NCBI RefSeq assembly: GCF_000765745.2 | Contig: NZ_JRPC02000004.1 | Coordinates: 1 to 64,000 of the forward strand | Direction of reading: 5' to 3' | Source: Helicobacter apodemus | Lineage (GTDB): Bacteria; Campylobacterota; Campylobacteria; Campylobacterales; Helicobacteraceae | DNA: 64,000 nucleotides | In this document: positions 1-8,705 of the stretch, one piece after another | Position numbering within the stretch: the stretch's first letter is position 1 | Layout: each line of letters begins with the position of its first letter | Position numbers and translations under genes: made by a program | Notes under the pieces: model-generated | What the model saw: only the letters and a program-made list of their open reading frames with translations | Database searches by the model: none | Told to the model about the DNA's origin: nothing

Positions 1-1
1 T

Positions 2-424
2 ACTAAGCATACTTTAACTCCAGAGATAGGTTTAGGTTATAATGGAGGATATTCTAAGGCTTATACTATGAATAATGCTATTAATACTATTACAAGAAGG
101 AGTTATACCCATAAGATGAATTTATTTAAAACTAAAACCTCTCTTTCTTTTTATAGTGATTGGCATAAACATTTTAAGACTTTAGTGTATGCAGGAGTAG
201 ATTGGACTATTAATCCTAATGTTGCTAATCCTAAAGGGAGATATTCTAATATAGGGTATTATGGAGGAGGAGAGAGTAAATTAGATAATTTAGAATATGC
301 TCTAGGGACTACTTTAGTTATTCCTTTAAATGATGCTTTTTATTTCTCTTTAAATTATGGGATGAATTGGACTAAGAATACAACTATGCATACAGGATAT
401 GGGAAGTTTAATTATATGTGGTAG
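2..424 (+). CDS. 3' end of an outer-membrane beta-barrel (autotransporter-like) protein, 5' partial
   Basis: The frame is open from base 2 with no start codon in the window, so the gene begins upstream. The visible 140 or so residues are alternating polar/aromatic stretches (LSFYSDW, LVYAGVDWTI, YFSLNYGMNW) typical of antiparallel outer-membrane beta strands, and the protein ends in an aromatic residue (...FNYMW), the usual C-terminal signal for barrel insertion by the BAM machinery. This fits the translocator domain of a type V autotransporter, a family common in Helicobacter; another outer-membrane protein with a C-terminal barrel is possible. The passenger is not visible, so no substrate or function can be given. 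A large hairpin 37 bases after the stop may end the transcript. Confidence 0.6.
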   Translation, partial: TKHTLTPEIGLGYNGGYSKAYTMNNAINTITRRSYTHKMNLFKTKTSLSFYSDWHKHFKTLVYAGVDWTINPNVANPKGRYSNIGYYGGGESKLDNLEYALGTTLVIPLNDAFYFSLNYGMNWTKNTTMHTGYGKFNYMW

Positions 425-460
425 ATTCTTTAACTCTCTTACTTCTTTACTCCCTTAAGT

Positions 461-535
461 TTAAAACCTTACAAGCAATTAGGACAGCTTTGTTTATCAA
501 AGCTAGGTTTCCTACTCTTGTTTGTAAGGTTTTAA
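461..535. other. Nested hairpin downstream of the barrel gene
   Basis: Perfect 14-base arms TTAAAACCTTACAA (461-474) and TTGTAAGGTTTTAA (522-535) enclose a second perfect stem, AGCTTTG (486-492) with CAAAGCT (498-504), with TAGGA/TCCTA able to pair between them. The outer stem is AT-rich and no clear U-tract follows on either strand. It may be a transcription terminator or RNA-stabilising structure for the upstream gene, or a structured small RNA. The pairing is seen directly; the role is inferred. Confidence 0.55.
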
Positions 536-925
536 GATTAAGGGGGTTAGGGTTTGTTGAGTTGGTTGGTTTAGGTTTATTTGGTTAGTTAGGTTAGCTC
601 TTTTAAGTAGTAATGTTTAGGTAGGTTTTATAAGATTCTTTTATCTTAAGGTTTATTTAGGTTTATTTAGTTTCAATCAAGCTTTCTTTCATTGTATATA
701 AGAAAACTTTAGTAGGGTTATTGGTTGGTTAGGGTTGGTTTGTTTTACTCATTTTTTACTGAATATTATTGAGTATTGCTTATTCTTGCTTATATTATTT
801 ATATTAATATTGTTTATTAATGTTTTAGAATATTAAATGTTATTTGTCCTTTGAGTGTTATTTATTCTTATTTATTTTTTAATATTCTTTAAAAAAATAT
901 CCTATTATTTAAAAGGTTTTTGTTT
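536..925. repeat. Non-coding GT-rich stretch with short GGTTTA/GGTTAG-type repeats
   Basis: No convincing gene lies here. Between about 540 and 760 the + strand is rich in G and T and poor in C, with many imperfect short units such as GGTTTATTTAG (two adjacent copies near 650-670), GGTTAGG and TTGGTTGG. The remainder (760-925) is very AT-rich and precedes the broken repressor gene, so it probably carries that gene's promoter, though I see no clear -10/-35 pair. The base-composition skew is unlike neighbouring genes. Confidence 0.4.
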
Positions 926-1521
926 ATGTTGAGAGAAATACGAGAAACTAAAGGAATTACACAAATACAACTAGCAAAATGCTCGGCGTTTCAGAGAGAA
1001 CCATAAGAAAATACAAACAAGAAGAAGATAGTATGCAGGTGGGAATGTTTAGAAAAATAATGACTGCTTTCGATATGTCCAGCAAGGGTGTATCTCTGCC
1101 CCAAACCTTAAACGATGATATTGTATCCATTCCCTTTTACGAGGATACAACAGCAAGTGCAGGAAGAGGTGCATATAATGAGGCAGAAACAAGCCGTGTA
1201 ATGACTTTTGGTAAGGACTTTTTGCGTGAGTATTTTGGGCTTATTTCTTTTAAAGATTTGTCTATTATTAGAAGTATAGGGGATTCTATGTATCCTACAC
1301 TACCGCAGGATTGCTATGTTTTGGTGCAGAAAAAAGCAGTGAAAGAAAGCGAAATTTGCGTAACCCGCATTGATGATGAGCTATATATTAAACGCTTACA
1401 AAAACAACCAACAATAAGGCTTCTTAGCGATAATATGGCATATCAACCCATAGATTTAGAGGGTAAAAATTTTGAGATTATAGGCTGTATTGTAGGCTAC
1501 TTCAAAAAAACCGCACTTTAA
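926..1521 (+). pseudogene. S24/LexA-like repressor split by a one-base frameshift
   Basis: An ATG at 926 opens the frame MLREIRETKGITQIQLAK, the first part of a helix-turn-helix, but this frame stops soon after. The next frame, from ATG 979, continues it exactly (MLGVSERTIRKYKQEE). One extra A in the run at 976-979 would restore a single protein of about 198 residues. The C-terminal part is an S24 peptidase: serine in GDSMYPT, lysine in YIKRL, and a likely Ala-Gly self-cleavage site in ASAGRG. Such proteins repress phage or mobile-element genes and are inactivated through RecA-stimulated self-cleavage. As written, only the C-terminal 180 residues can be made, without the first HTH helix. Sequencing error or slippage in the A run are alternatives to true decay. 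Confidence 0.75.
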
Positions 1522-1543
1522 ATGTTTCCTAGTTGTCCAGCAA

Positions 1544-1662
1544 TTTTGTGATGATTTTTGTGAGTGTTTTTAATAGCGTTTAATACGAGGTTTAAGCCAC
1601 TTTTTTAAGGGTGTTTTGTGATTGATTTTGTGATGTTTTGTGAAAAAATAGCCATTTTGTGA
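1544..1662. repeat. Six copies of TTTTGTGA downstream of the repressor
   Basis: The octamer TTTTGTGA occurs at 1544, 1556, 1614, 1626, 1636 and 1655, always in the same orientation, with start-to-start spacing of 12, 58, 12, 10 and 19. The last two copies share the longer form TTTTGTGAAAAAAT. The stretch 1522-1871 has no gene that I can recognise. Clustered direct copies next to a repressor gene resemble operator sites or initiator-binding iterons; a decayed low-complexity coding sequence is another explanation. The repeats are seen directly; their role is inferred. Confidence 0.5.
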
Positions 1663-1871
1663 AAAAATCTAAACTTAATTTTCCATTTTAAATCGAAGTA
1701 TTTTAAAGAACAAACTTCTATTTTATCGCACTTTAAAGCACTTCACTTTTAAAATTTGCACTTTGAAATAAAACTACCCCTTAAACTTAGGATTGGCGGA
1801 AACCAATAAGAAGTAATATTTAAAAACTAGAATTTATACACAATGAATATTAAGATAATTGTAAGCTTAAC

Positions 1872-2777
1872 TTAAGATTTGGCTATAGCTATAAAAGCCT
1901 CTATTAAACATTCTTCAAATTTCAATAAAAGCGCACTAGAAAGCTGGGCAGAACGTTTCAAGCTATATAAATTTCTCTCTAAATTAACATTGATAATCTC
2001 TATAGGAAATAAAATTTTCTCTTGTATCTCCTTTGTAATAGCAATTTTAGAAAAAACAGAAATTGCACCCTTAGTAATCACTAAATCCTTAATAGCATTC
2101 GTTCTATCTAATTCTAAAAAAATGGGAATTTCTTTACCCATATCCCCTAAAGCGTTCAAAAATTTATCCCGCAATCCAGAGCCATATTCTCTAAGAATCC
2201 ATTTTTTGTCTAATAGCTCATCAATATATCTTGGCTTAGAGGCTAAAATAAAATCATTACTTGCCACAACTAATTCATCCTTCCCTAACACTTCTGCAAT
2301 TAACCCCTCACTTTTAGCATATTCCTTAGTAATTTCACCCTCTATAAGTGCTAACTCCACTTCCCCCTTTTTTAATAGATTCAAACACTCCCCTGTATTA
2401 TGGCTATGCGAAATAACCTTAACCTTAGGGTATTCTTTAGCAAATTCATACAAAATCTGAGGTAAAAAATATTCCCCAATAGTATGTGTTGAAACAATAC
2501 GAATCTCACCCAAAAACATTCCCTCTTCACCAATGACCTCTAAACTTTTATAATAACCCTCTACCACTTCAAGCCATAATCCACCTAATAACAAAGCTTT
2601 AGAAGTAGGGAGCAAACGTTTGCCCAAACGTTCAAATAAAGGGCTGCCAATCGTGTTTTCAATATTTTTAATAATAATAGAAACATTAGGTTGAGTAGTT
2701 TTAAAATTCTCTGCAGTGAGTGTAGGGCTTTTGGTCTTTAATATATCCAAAAAAATCTCTAAATCTTTCACTCTCAT
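1872..2777 (-). CDS. LysR-family transcriptional regulator (YeiE/CysB-like position)
   Basis: 301 residues, the usual LysR length. The N-terminal winged HTH spans about residues 1-60 (MRVKDLEIFLDILKTKSPTL..., then QPNVSIIIKNIENTIGSPLFER), followed by a periplasmic-binding-like effector domain from about residue 90. The start is supported by an AAAGGAG ribosome site just upstream. It is divergent from a YeiH-type membrane protein (start 2921), the classic arrangement in which a LysR protein controls the neighbouring gene from the shared intergenic region. In enterobacteria YeiE controls yeiH and has been linked to sulfite; transfer of that role here is inference. The effector is unknown. Confidence 0.85.
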   Translation of the reverse strand: MRVKDLEIFLDILKTKSPTLTAENFKTTQPNVSIIIKNIENTIGSPLFERLGKRLLPTSKALLLGGLWLEVVEGYYKSLEVIGEEGMFLGEIRIVSTHTIGEYFLPQILYEFAKEYPKVKVISHSHNTGECLNLLKKGEVELALIEGEITKEYAKSEGLIAEVLGKDELVVASNDFILASKPRYIDELLDKKWILREYGSGLRDKFLNALGDMGKEIPIFLELDRTNAIKDLVITKGAISVFSKIAITKEIQEKILFPIEIINVNLERNLYSLKRSAQLSSALLLKFEECLIEAFIAIAKS

Positions 2778-2920
2778 TCAAATCTCTCCTTTTAAAACTA
2801 GCATTATACTGGGATTCTCTTAAATAAATCTATATTTTTTATGATTTTAATAATATTAATATATTTTTATTATTGATAAAAAAAGGATATGATACCTCCA
2901 AAAATTTATAAGGAGCTATT

Positions 2921-3997
2921 ATGAATTCTCTTAAAACTTTTTTCACTCACAATATACAAGGTCTCTTATTAGTTGGTGGTATTGTTGCTTTATCTACCTA
3001 TTTATCAAGTATTCCAGCCATTCATAATACAACACATCTAGCACCTACAGCCATTGCTATTTTAATAGGGGTATGCTTATCTCCGCTTTTTTTCAAATAC
3101 CAGCAAATTTTAGGAAATGGGGTGCATTTCAGTGCGAAAAAACTTCTTAAATTAGGCATTATTCTTTATGGTTTTTTTATTACTTTTGATGAACTTAGAA
3201 ATGTTGGTTTATTAGGATTAATAGCTGCTTTTATGGTAGTTATTAGCATTTTTCTAATCTCTTTGTTTATTGGTATTAAAGTTTTAAAACTTGATAAAGA
3301 AACTTCTATGCTAGTGGGTGCAGGTAGTGCAATTTGCGGTGCAGCTGCAATTTTAGCCTTAGAATCAACCTTAAAATCTGATTCTTTTAAAGGAATGATT
3401 GCTATTAGCTGTATCGTTATTTTTGGTCTTATAGGTATGTTCTCTTACCCCATAGCCTTTTATTCTGACCTTATTCCCCAACTTAATGAAAATTCTATGG
3501 GATTTTTTATGGGAGCGACTTTACACGAAGTTGCCAATGTAGTAGGTGCAGCAGAGATAGCTAAGGATATGGGAGGATTTTCACAAGAGGCTGCTAATAC
3601 TGCTATTATCATTAAAATGATTCGGGTAATTATGCTTGTGCCATTTTTATTCTTTATGGCTTTTTATGCTACAAAACACACCCAATCTACTACCAAAACT
3701 ATACAAATCCCTTATTTTGCATTCTTATTCTTAGGTGCTATTATGCTCCATACATTTCTAAGCCCCTATAAAGCAACTCCTATTTTAGGAACTATTACTA
3801 TTCAATCCCTTATAAGCTCTTTGCAATTTTTAAGTGTGCTTTGTATTGTCGCAGCAATGGGAGCTTTAGGCTTACAAATACATTTCAAAAAACTCATCGC
3901 AACAAGTAAAAGTGCTTTTATATTAGCCTTTATACTCTTTGGCTTTTTAATATTTGAGGGATATTTCTTATCTTTGCTCTTTCAAAGATTCTTCTAA
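2921..3997 (+). CDS. YeiH/UPF0324 family putative exporter (inner membrane)
   Basis: 358 residues with about ten hydrophobic segments spread along the protein and the family pattern around VGAGSAICGAAAILA (near residues 130-145) and GATLHEVANVVGAA (near 195-210). The start has TAAGGAG seven bases upstream. The family is annotated as putative sulfate exporter, but the transported substrate is not firmly known. It faces a divergent LysR gene that probably regulates it. Its last 30 bases overlap the 3' end of the convergent ubiX gene. A role in sulfite or sulfate efflux would fit the sulfite dehydrogenase elsewhere in this window, but this is inference. Confidence 0.85.
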   Translation: MNSLKTFFTHNIQGLLLVGGIVALSTYLSSIPAIHNTTHLAPTAIAILIGVCLSPLFFKYQQILGNGVHFSAKKLLKLGIILYGFFITFDELRNVGLLGLIAAFMVVISIFLISLFIGIKVLKLDKETSMLVGAGSAICGAAAILALESTLKSDSFKGMIAISCIVIFGLIGMFSYPIAFYSDLIPQLNENSMGFFMGATLHEVANVVGAAEIAKDMGGFSQEAANTAIIIKMIRVIMLVPFLFFMAFYATKHTQSTTKTIQIPYFAFLFLGAIMLHTFLSPYKATPILGTITIQSLISSLQFLSVLCIVAAMGALGLQIHFKKLIATSKSAFILAFILFGFLIFEGYFLSLLFQRFF

Positions 3998-4543
3998 TCC
4001 TCCCTCTCCCCAACGTTTATAAGCATAAGGAATGCCTAATATATCACACCACTTCCCTAAAACAAGATTTTCTATTTCTTTTAAACTACTCCCGGCATAA
4101 TAACCAAAAATAGGTGGTGCTATAATTATGCCTATTTGTGAGAGTTTTGCCATATTTTCTAAGGCAATGGTGCTAAAGGGCATTTCTCTTGGCGCTAAAA
4201 GGAGATTGCGTCTTTCTTTAATCATCACACTTGCAGCCCTAGTAATTAAGGTATCAGAAACACCATAGGCTATTTTTGCTAAGGTATTTTGTGAGCAAGG
4301 AATAACAACCATACTTTCGCAGATAAAAGAACCACTTGCGATACAAGCCCCTAAATCTAAATCCTCTAAATAAATAGTGTTGGGGACTTCTTGCGGGATT
4401 GCTTGGTTTTCTTTTTTTAAGACCTCTTTAGCCCCTTTAGAGATTACGCAATATTTTTCTATCTCTAAAGGTAAAATTTCTAAGAATCTAAACCCCAAAT
4501 TCACTGCACTAGCACCACTAATGCCTACAATAATGCGTTTCAT
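3968..4543 (-). CDS. ubiX: UbiX-type flavin prenyltransferase
   Basis: 191 residues, typical for the family. The N-terminal flavin-binding motif VGISGASA (residues 6-13) and the conserved SGSFICESMVVIPCSQNTLAKIA region near residues 70-95 identify it as UbiX/Pad1. The enzyme prenylates FMN to make the cofactor of UbiD-type decarboxylases, which serve in ubiquinone/menaquinone-type pathways and in aromatic acid decarboxylation. Its ATG overlaps the flgA stop (ATGA), so it is translated from the flgA message; the same gene pair is adjacent in H. pylori. The 3' end runs 30 bases into the convergent YeiH gene. Confidence 0.9.
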   Translation of the reverse strand: MKRIIVGISGASAVNLGFRFLEILPLEIEKYCVISKGAKEVLKKENQAIPQEVPNTIYLEDLDLGACIASGSFICESMVVIPCSQNTLAKIAYGVSDTLITRAASVMIKERRNLLLAPREMPFSTIALENMAKLSQIGIIIAPPIFGYYAGSSLKEIENLVLGKWCDILGIPYAYKRWGEGGLEESLKEQR

Positions 4544-5442
4544 AACAATTCTCCCCGCCCCTTGCTTTGTATTTTAACTTCATAAGCCTTTTTATTCCCT
4601 AAGTCTTTAGCTTTTATCACATCACCAATCCCACCATCTTTTTGTGCTTCTAAGAAAAACTCTAAAACAACCCCCCCTTCTTTTATATCTACAAGTATTT
4701 TATCTCCCTTTTTGACAACTCTTGGCTTTACTAACCTATCTTCTGTAATTAATATATCTTTTGGAGTGTAAGAACGCACCGCAACTTCACCTAATTGACT
4801 TTTTGGCATTAACGCGCTACTAATTTTATCTAAAGCAATCTCAACAACCTTTGCATTTTGGTAATTAATACTCTCCCCCCCACTAAGAGGTTTAAGTAAT
4901 ACAATGCCTTCTAAGGTTGCATCAATAAAATACCTAAAAAATACCTTTTTCTCTCTCTCACTCTCTTTAAGAATAATATTAAAAGTCCCCTCTTTACGTT
5001 TTAATAATTGCGTAGAAAAATCAATGGTTTTAATATTTTCTTCTTTAAAATTCGTAGCGGTGATTTGCTCTAGGGTAATAGAATGGATTTTGATATTATT
5101 GTTTTGGTATTGTTGAAAAAATAGCCCCGCAATATGGGCTTTAATCCCATCAGTATTCCCCCCAACTTCTCTTTTAAAGGTTACAATGGGGGATTTAGCA
5201 CCAATATGGATTCCAACATTTTCAAACTTTTCTATTAATTGTGAGCTTTTGATTTGAAAAACATTAGCATTTTTGGGAATCTCAAAGAGCAAGAAATTTT
5301 CAGAGGCTTCCTTAAAAACATCTTTTGCATAAACCTTAGTATCCTTAAAGAGATATTGTTCCTCTAAGATAAAATACTCTAACCCAAAGCCAACTTTAAC
5401 CCCTATTACAAGGATTAAAAAAGCCTTTTTAAAGATACCCAT
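4540..5442 (-). CDS. flgA: Flagellar P-ring assembly chaperone FlgA
   Basis: 300 residues with a hydrophobic N-terminal signal sequence (about residues 4-20). The C-terminal 130 residues form the SAF-type FlgA domain, with recognisable stretches AVRSYTPKDILITEDRL and KVQSKGRG-like ending (EVKIQSKGRGELL). FlgA is exported to the periplasm by Sec and assists assembly of the FlgI P-ring around the flagellar rod. The N-terminal region is less conserved and longer than in E. coli. The start codon shares one A with the copA stop (TAATG), so copA, flgA and ubiX are probably one transcript. Confidence 0.85.
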   Translation of the reverse strand: MGIFKKAFLILVIGVKVGFGLEYFILEEQYLFKDTKVYAKDVFKEASENFLLFEIPKNANVFQIKSSQLIEKFENVGIHIGAKSPIVTFKREVGGNTDGIKAHIAGLFFQQYQNNNIKIHSITLEQITATNFKEENIKTIDFSTQLLKRKEGTFNIILKESEREKKVFFRYFIDATLEGIVLLKPLSGGESINYQNAKVVEIALDKISSALMPKSQLGEVAVRSYTPKDILITEDRLVKPRVVKKGDKILVDIKEGGVVLEFFLEAQKDGGIGDVIKAKDLGNKKAYEVKIQSKGRGELL

Positions 5443-7559
5443 TATAACTTTAACCTTGAGATTCTAAGGGCATTAAGCACAACACTAACAGAACTAAATG
5501 CCATAGCTGCTCCAGCAAGTGAGGGTTGTAAAACAATACCAACAAAAGGATAAAGCACCCCAGCTGCAATAGGGATTAAAACCACATTATAAACATAGGC
5601 AAAAAATAAATTCTCTTTAATATTCTTTAAAGTCGCAAAAGAAATTTTAAACACCTCAACAATGCCCTTTAAATCATCTTTCAATAGCAAAACATCACCT
5701 ATTTCTTTAGCCAACTCTGTTGCACTTGCAAAAGAGATACCAAAACTTGATTCTTCTAAAGCTAAAGCATCATTAATGCCATCCCCTACAAAACACACTC
5801 CTCCTAATTTTTTAAGCTCTCCAATCTTTTGACTTTTTTGCAAAGGCGTTGTTTGGGCAAAATATTCTTTAATACCCAATTCTTGAGCTATTTTTTCTAC
5901 ACTTGCTAAATTATCTCCACTTAAAATTACAGGCACAATTCCTAGATTTTTAATACAATCAATGACTTCCTTTGCATCTTTCCTCAAAGAATCCTTTAAA
6001 TAAAAAACTGCTAAAAGCTCTTTTTTATTACAAAGGGCAACTACACCCTCTTCTTGTTTAACAATATCCTTTTTGCCAAGAATTTCTTGTATCCAAGCTA
6101 ATGAACCTAAATAATATTCCTCTTGATTAAAGACTGCTTTAACACCCTTAGTGATAAGGTATTCCTTCTTTTGCAAAACTACATGGGTAGTAAATTCTTT
6201 TGTATATTCTAAAATTGCTTTTCCTATGGGGTGGGGATTATCCTCTTGCATAGCTTTAGAGAGTGATAAAATCTCTTTCTTATCGCCAAAAATATCCGCC
6301 TTTTGCACGATAATTTCTCCTTTTGTTAAAGTGCCTGTTTTATCAAAAACCATAAACTTAATTTGTTTAGCTTTTTCATAAACATCCGGGGATTTAATCA
6401 AAATTTCATTCCTCTTTGCCCGCATACTTGCACAAACAATGGCTAAAGGCACAGCAAGACCTAAAGCACAAGGACAAGATACTACTAAAATAGAAGCAGC
6501 AATAGATAAAGCAAAAGCAAAACTCTCTTGCAACCAAAATAAAAAAGCCACTAATGCGAGCAAAACTATACAAGGCACAAAAACAGAAGCGATTTTATCC
6601 GCTAAGATTCCAATAGGAGGTTTTTGTGTTTGGGATAACTCTAATAAATCTAACATTTCATAAACAAAAAAATCACTAGAATCTTTTGAAGATTCCACAA
6701 TAATCTCCCCATTTATAACAACACTTCCACCTATAACTTCACTACCTTCCCTTAAAACACTAGGCAATTCTTCACCATTAATATGTGCGCTACTTACCTC
6801 CGCTTCTCCTTGTATGATTTTGCCATCAAGGGGTATTTTCTCTCCACTAACCACTAAACATTTATCACCTTTTTTTATGGTATTAATTGCAACCCATTCT
6901 TTTTTATCCTCTTTTAAAAGTCTTGCTTTAGGGGGTAAAATCTTTGCTAAAACTTCTAATTCTTCACTAGCACTTTTTTTTGCCTTAGATTTCAAGTATT
7001 CCCCTAAAAGCACAAAACAAATCACCGAAGCAGAGCCTTCAAAATAATATCCTTTTGCTCCACTAAAGAATAAATAAACAGAATACAAATATGCAACGCT
7101 ACTACCTAAGGCTATTAATACATTCATATCCGCAACTTTTGTTTCAAAAAAGCTCATTGAACCCTTATAAAAAGGCATTGCACAATAAAATTGTGCAACA
7201 CTTGCCAAAAGAAGCTCTGCAGCAGAGCTCCAAAAGCTATGGAATCCTCCCATATGTAAAACGAAAATAACAAGAAAACAAGGAATGGCTACTAATAAAC
7301 GCGTTTTTAATCCTTGAATATAAGCCATCTCTCTTTCTTTACTATTATCCTTAGAGGCAGGGAATCCATAAGAAGTAATAAGCTCTATAATTTTTTGCTC
7401 GGAAATTTGGGATTCTTCATAAGAAATTTTGGCTTTGCCACTAATGGTATTAATTTTGGTATTTAGAATACTAGAGTTTTTTTCAAGATTACTTTGAATA
7501 CTTGCCGAACACGCACTACAATGCATACCATCAATATGAAGCTTTGCTATTTTCACCAT
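5442..7559 (-). CDS. copA: Copper(I)-translocating P1B-type ATPase
   Basis: About 705 residues. Order: an N-terminal heavy-metal domain with GMHCSAC (metal-binding CxxC), membrane helices, actuator domain (SGEKIPLDG, SAHINGEELP), the CPC membrane metal site in SCPCALG (near residue 365), the phosphorylation motif DKTGTLT (near 405), the HP motif in DNPHPIG, and the GDGIND hinge. The CPC plus HP combination is characteristic of Cu(I) exporters. I chose the ATG at 7559, which has AGTGG upstream; a GTG at 7568 is possible. It pumps copper out of the cytoplasm. First gene of an apparent copA-flgA-ubiX transcript, divergent from nrdB. Confidence 0.93.
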   Translation of the reverse strand: MVKIAKLHIDGMHCSACSASIQSNLEKNSSILNTKINTISGKAKISYEESQISEQKIIELITSYGFPASKDNSKEREMAYIQGLKTRLLVAIPCFLVIFVLHMGGFHSFWSSAAELLLASVAQFYCAMPFYKGSMSFFETKVADMNVLIALGSSVAYLYSVYLFFSGAKGYYFEGSASVICFVLLGEYLKSKAKKSASEELEVLAKILPPKARLLKEDKKEWVAINTIKKGDKCLVVSGEKIPLDGKIIQGEAEVSSAHINGEELPSVLREGSEVIGGSVVINGEIIVESSKDSSDFFVYEMLDLLELSQTQKPPIGILADKIASVFVPCIVLLALVAFLFWLQESFAFALSIAASILVVSCPCALGLAVPLAIVCASMRAKRNEILIKSPDVYEKAKQIKFMVFDKTGTLTKGEIIVQKADIFGDKKEILSLSKAMQEDNPHPIGKAILEYTKEFTTHVVLQKKEYLITKGVKAVFNQEEYYLGSLAWIQEILGKKDIVKQEEGVVALCNKKELLAVFYLKDSLRKDAKEVIDCIKNLGIVPVILSGDNLASVEKIAQELGIKEYFAQTTPLQKSQKIGELKKLGGVCFVGDGINDALALEESSFGISFASATELAKEIGDVLLLKDDLKGIVEVFKISFATLKNIKENLFFAYVYNVVLIPIAAGVLYPFVGIVLQPSLAGAAMAFSSVSVVLNALRISRLKL

Positions 7560-7679
7560 TTTTACCACTTTAGTATTAAGTATTTTTTATGAAATATTTT
7601 TTTATTATTCCATTCCATTTACATCCTCATTATAAAAAAGAGTCTATATTATCCCAACTTAAAAAACCAAAGGTATTTT

Positions 7680-8705
7680 ATGATGAATAGAAAAAAAATT
7701 TATAACCCAAACTCTAAAGAAAGCGTAAATGAACGCAGAATCTTTGGTGGTAATCCCACAAGCATTTTTGAACTCAATAAAATTAAATATCAATGGGCTT
7801 ACAACCTTTGGAAAGTGATGCTTGCCAATTCTTGGTTCCCAGAAGAAGTCAATATGACCCAAGATAAACGCGATTATTCTGAGGGGCTAACGCATGAGGA
7901 AAAAATAGGCTATGATAGAGCCTTAGCCCAACTTATTTTTATGGATTCACTCCAAACTAATAACCTCATTGACAATGTCAATCCCTACATTACAAGCCCA
8001 GAAATTAATTTGATCTTGGTTCGTCAAGCTTTTGAAGAAGCCCTCCATTCCCAAAGTTACGCTGTTATGGTAGAATCTATCTCTGCAAATACTGATGAAA
8101 TCTATGAAATGTGGCGCACTGATGGGCAACTACGAAGCAAAAATGACTATATTGCCAATGTTTATGAACAACTTGCTAAAGACCCAACAGAGAGAACTCT
8201 AGTCCTTGCAATGTTTGCTAACCAAATCTTAGAGGGGATTTATTTTTATTCAGGTTTTGCCTTTTTTTACACCCTTGCAAGAAGTGGTAAAATGCTAGGA
8301 AGCGCACAAATGATTCGCTTTATTCAAAGGGATGAAGTTACCCATTTATTATTATTCCAAAATATGATAAAATCCCTTAAAAAAGAAATGGCACATATCT
8401 TTACTAAAGATTTAGAAGAAGAAGTAATTGAAATGTTTAAAGAAGCGGTTAAAGTAGAATCTTCTTGGGGGGATTATATTACACAAGGACAAATTCTAGG
8501 GCTTACTAGTGAAATTATTCACGAATATGTCCGCTATCTTGCAGATATTCGACTAGCTCGCATAGGATTCCCTAAAATTTATAATGCTAAACATCCTATT
8601 AAATGGGTAGAATCTTTTAGCTCCTTTAATGAACAAAAAACAAATTTCTTTGAAGGAAATGTTACAAATTACGCAAAAGGGAGTATTAACTTTGATGATT
8701 TCTAG
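7680..8705 (+). CDS. nrdB: Class Ia ribonucleoside-diphosphate reductase, beta subunit
   Basis: 341 residues. Metal ligands are visible: the Asp in LIFMDSLQ, Glu and His in EEALHSQSY, the Glu in ILEGIYFYS, and Glu and His in RDEVTH. The tyrosyl-radical residue is the Tyr of HSQSY. The beta subunit generates and holds the radical used by NrdA to reduce ribonucleotides to deoxyribonucleotides. AAAGG lies upstream of two tandem ATG codons (7680, 7683); either may be used. It heads a group with a nitrilase-family gene and pcm; nrdB next to pcm is also seen in H. pylori. No nrdA is in the window. Confidence 0.95.
   Translation: MMNRKKIYNPNSKESVNERRIFGGNPTSIFELNKIKYQWAYNLWKVMLANSWFPEEVNMTQDKRDYSEGLTHEEKIGYDRALAQLIFMDSLQTNNLIDNVNPYITSPEINLILVRQAFEEALHSQSYAVMVESISANTDEIYEMWRTDGQLRSKNDYIANVYEQLAKDPTERTLVLAMFANQILEGIYFYSGFAFFYTLARSGKMLGSAQMIRFIQRDEVTHLLLFQNMIKSLKKEMAHIFTKDLEEEVIEMFKEAVKVESSWGDYITQGQILGLTSEIIHEYVRYLADIRLARIGFPKIYNAKHPIKWVESFSSFNEQKTNFFEGNVTNYAKGSINFDDF

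Noticed and set aside
1544-1662. TTTTGTGA copies as a CRISPR array
   Set aside because: Units are only 8 bases, spacing is irregular, and no cas genes are present.
1879-2460. Open frame of 193 codons on the + strand
   Set aside because: It is antisense to the clear LysR gene, has no ribosome site and encodes no recognisable domain.
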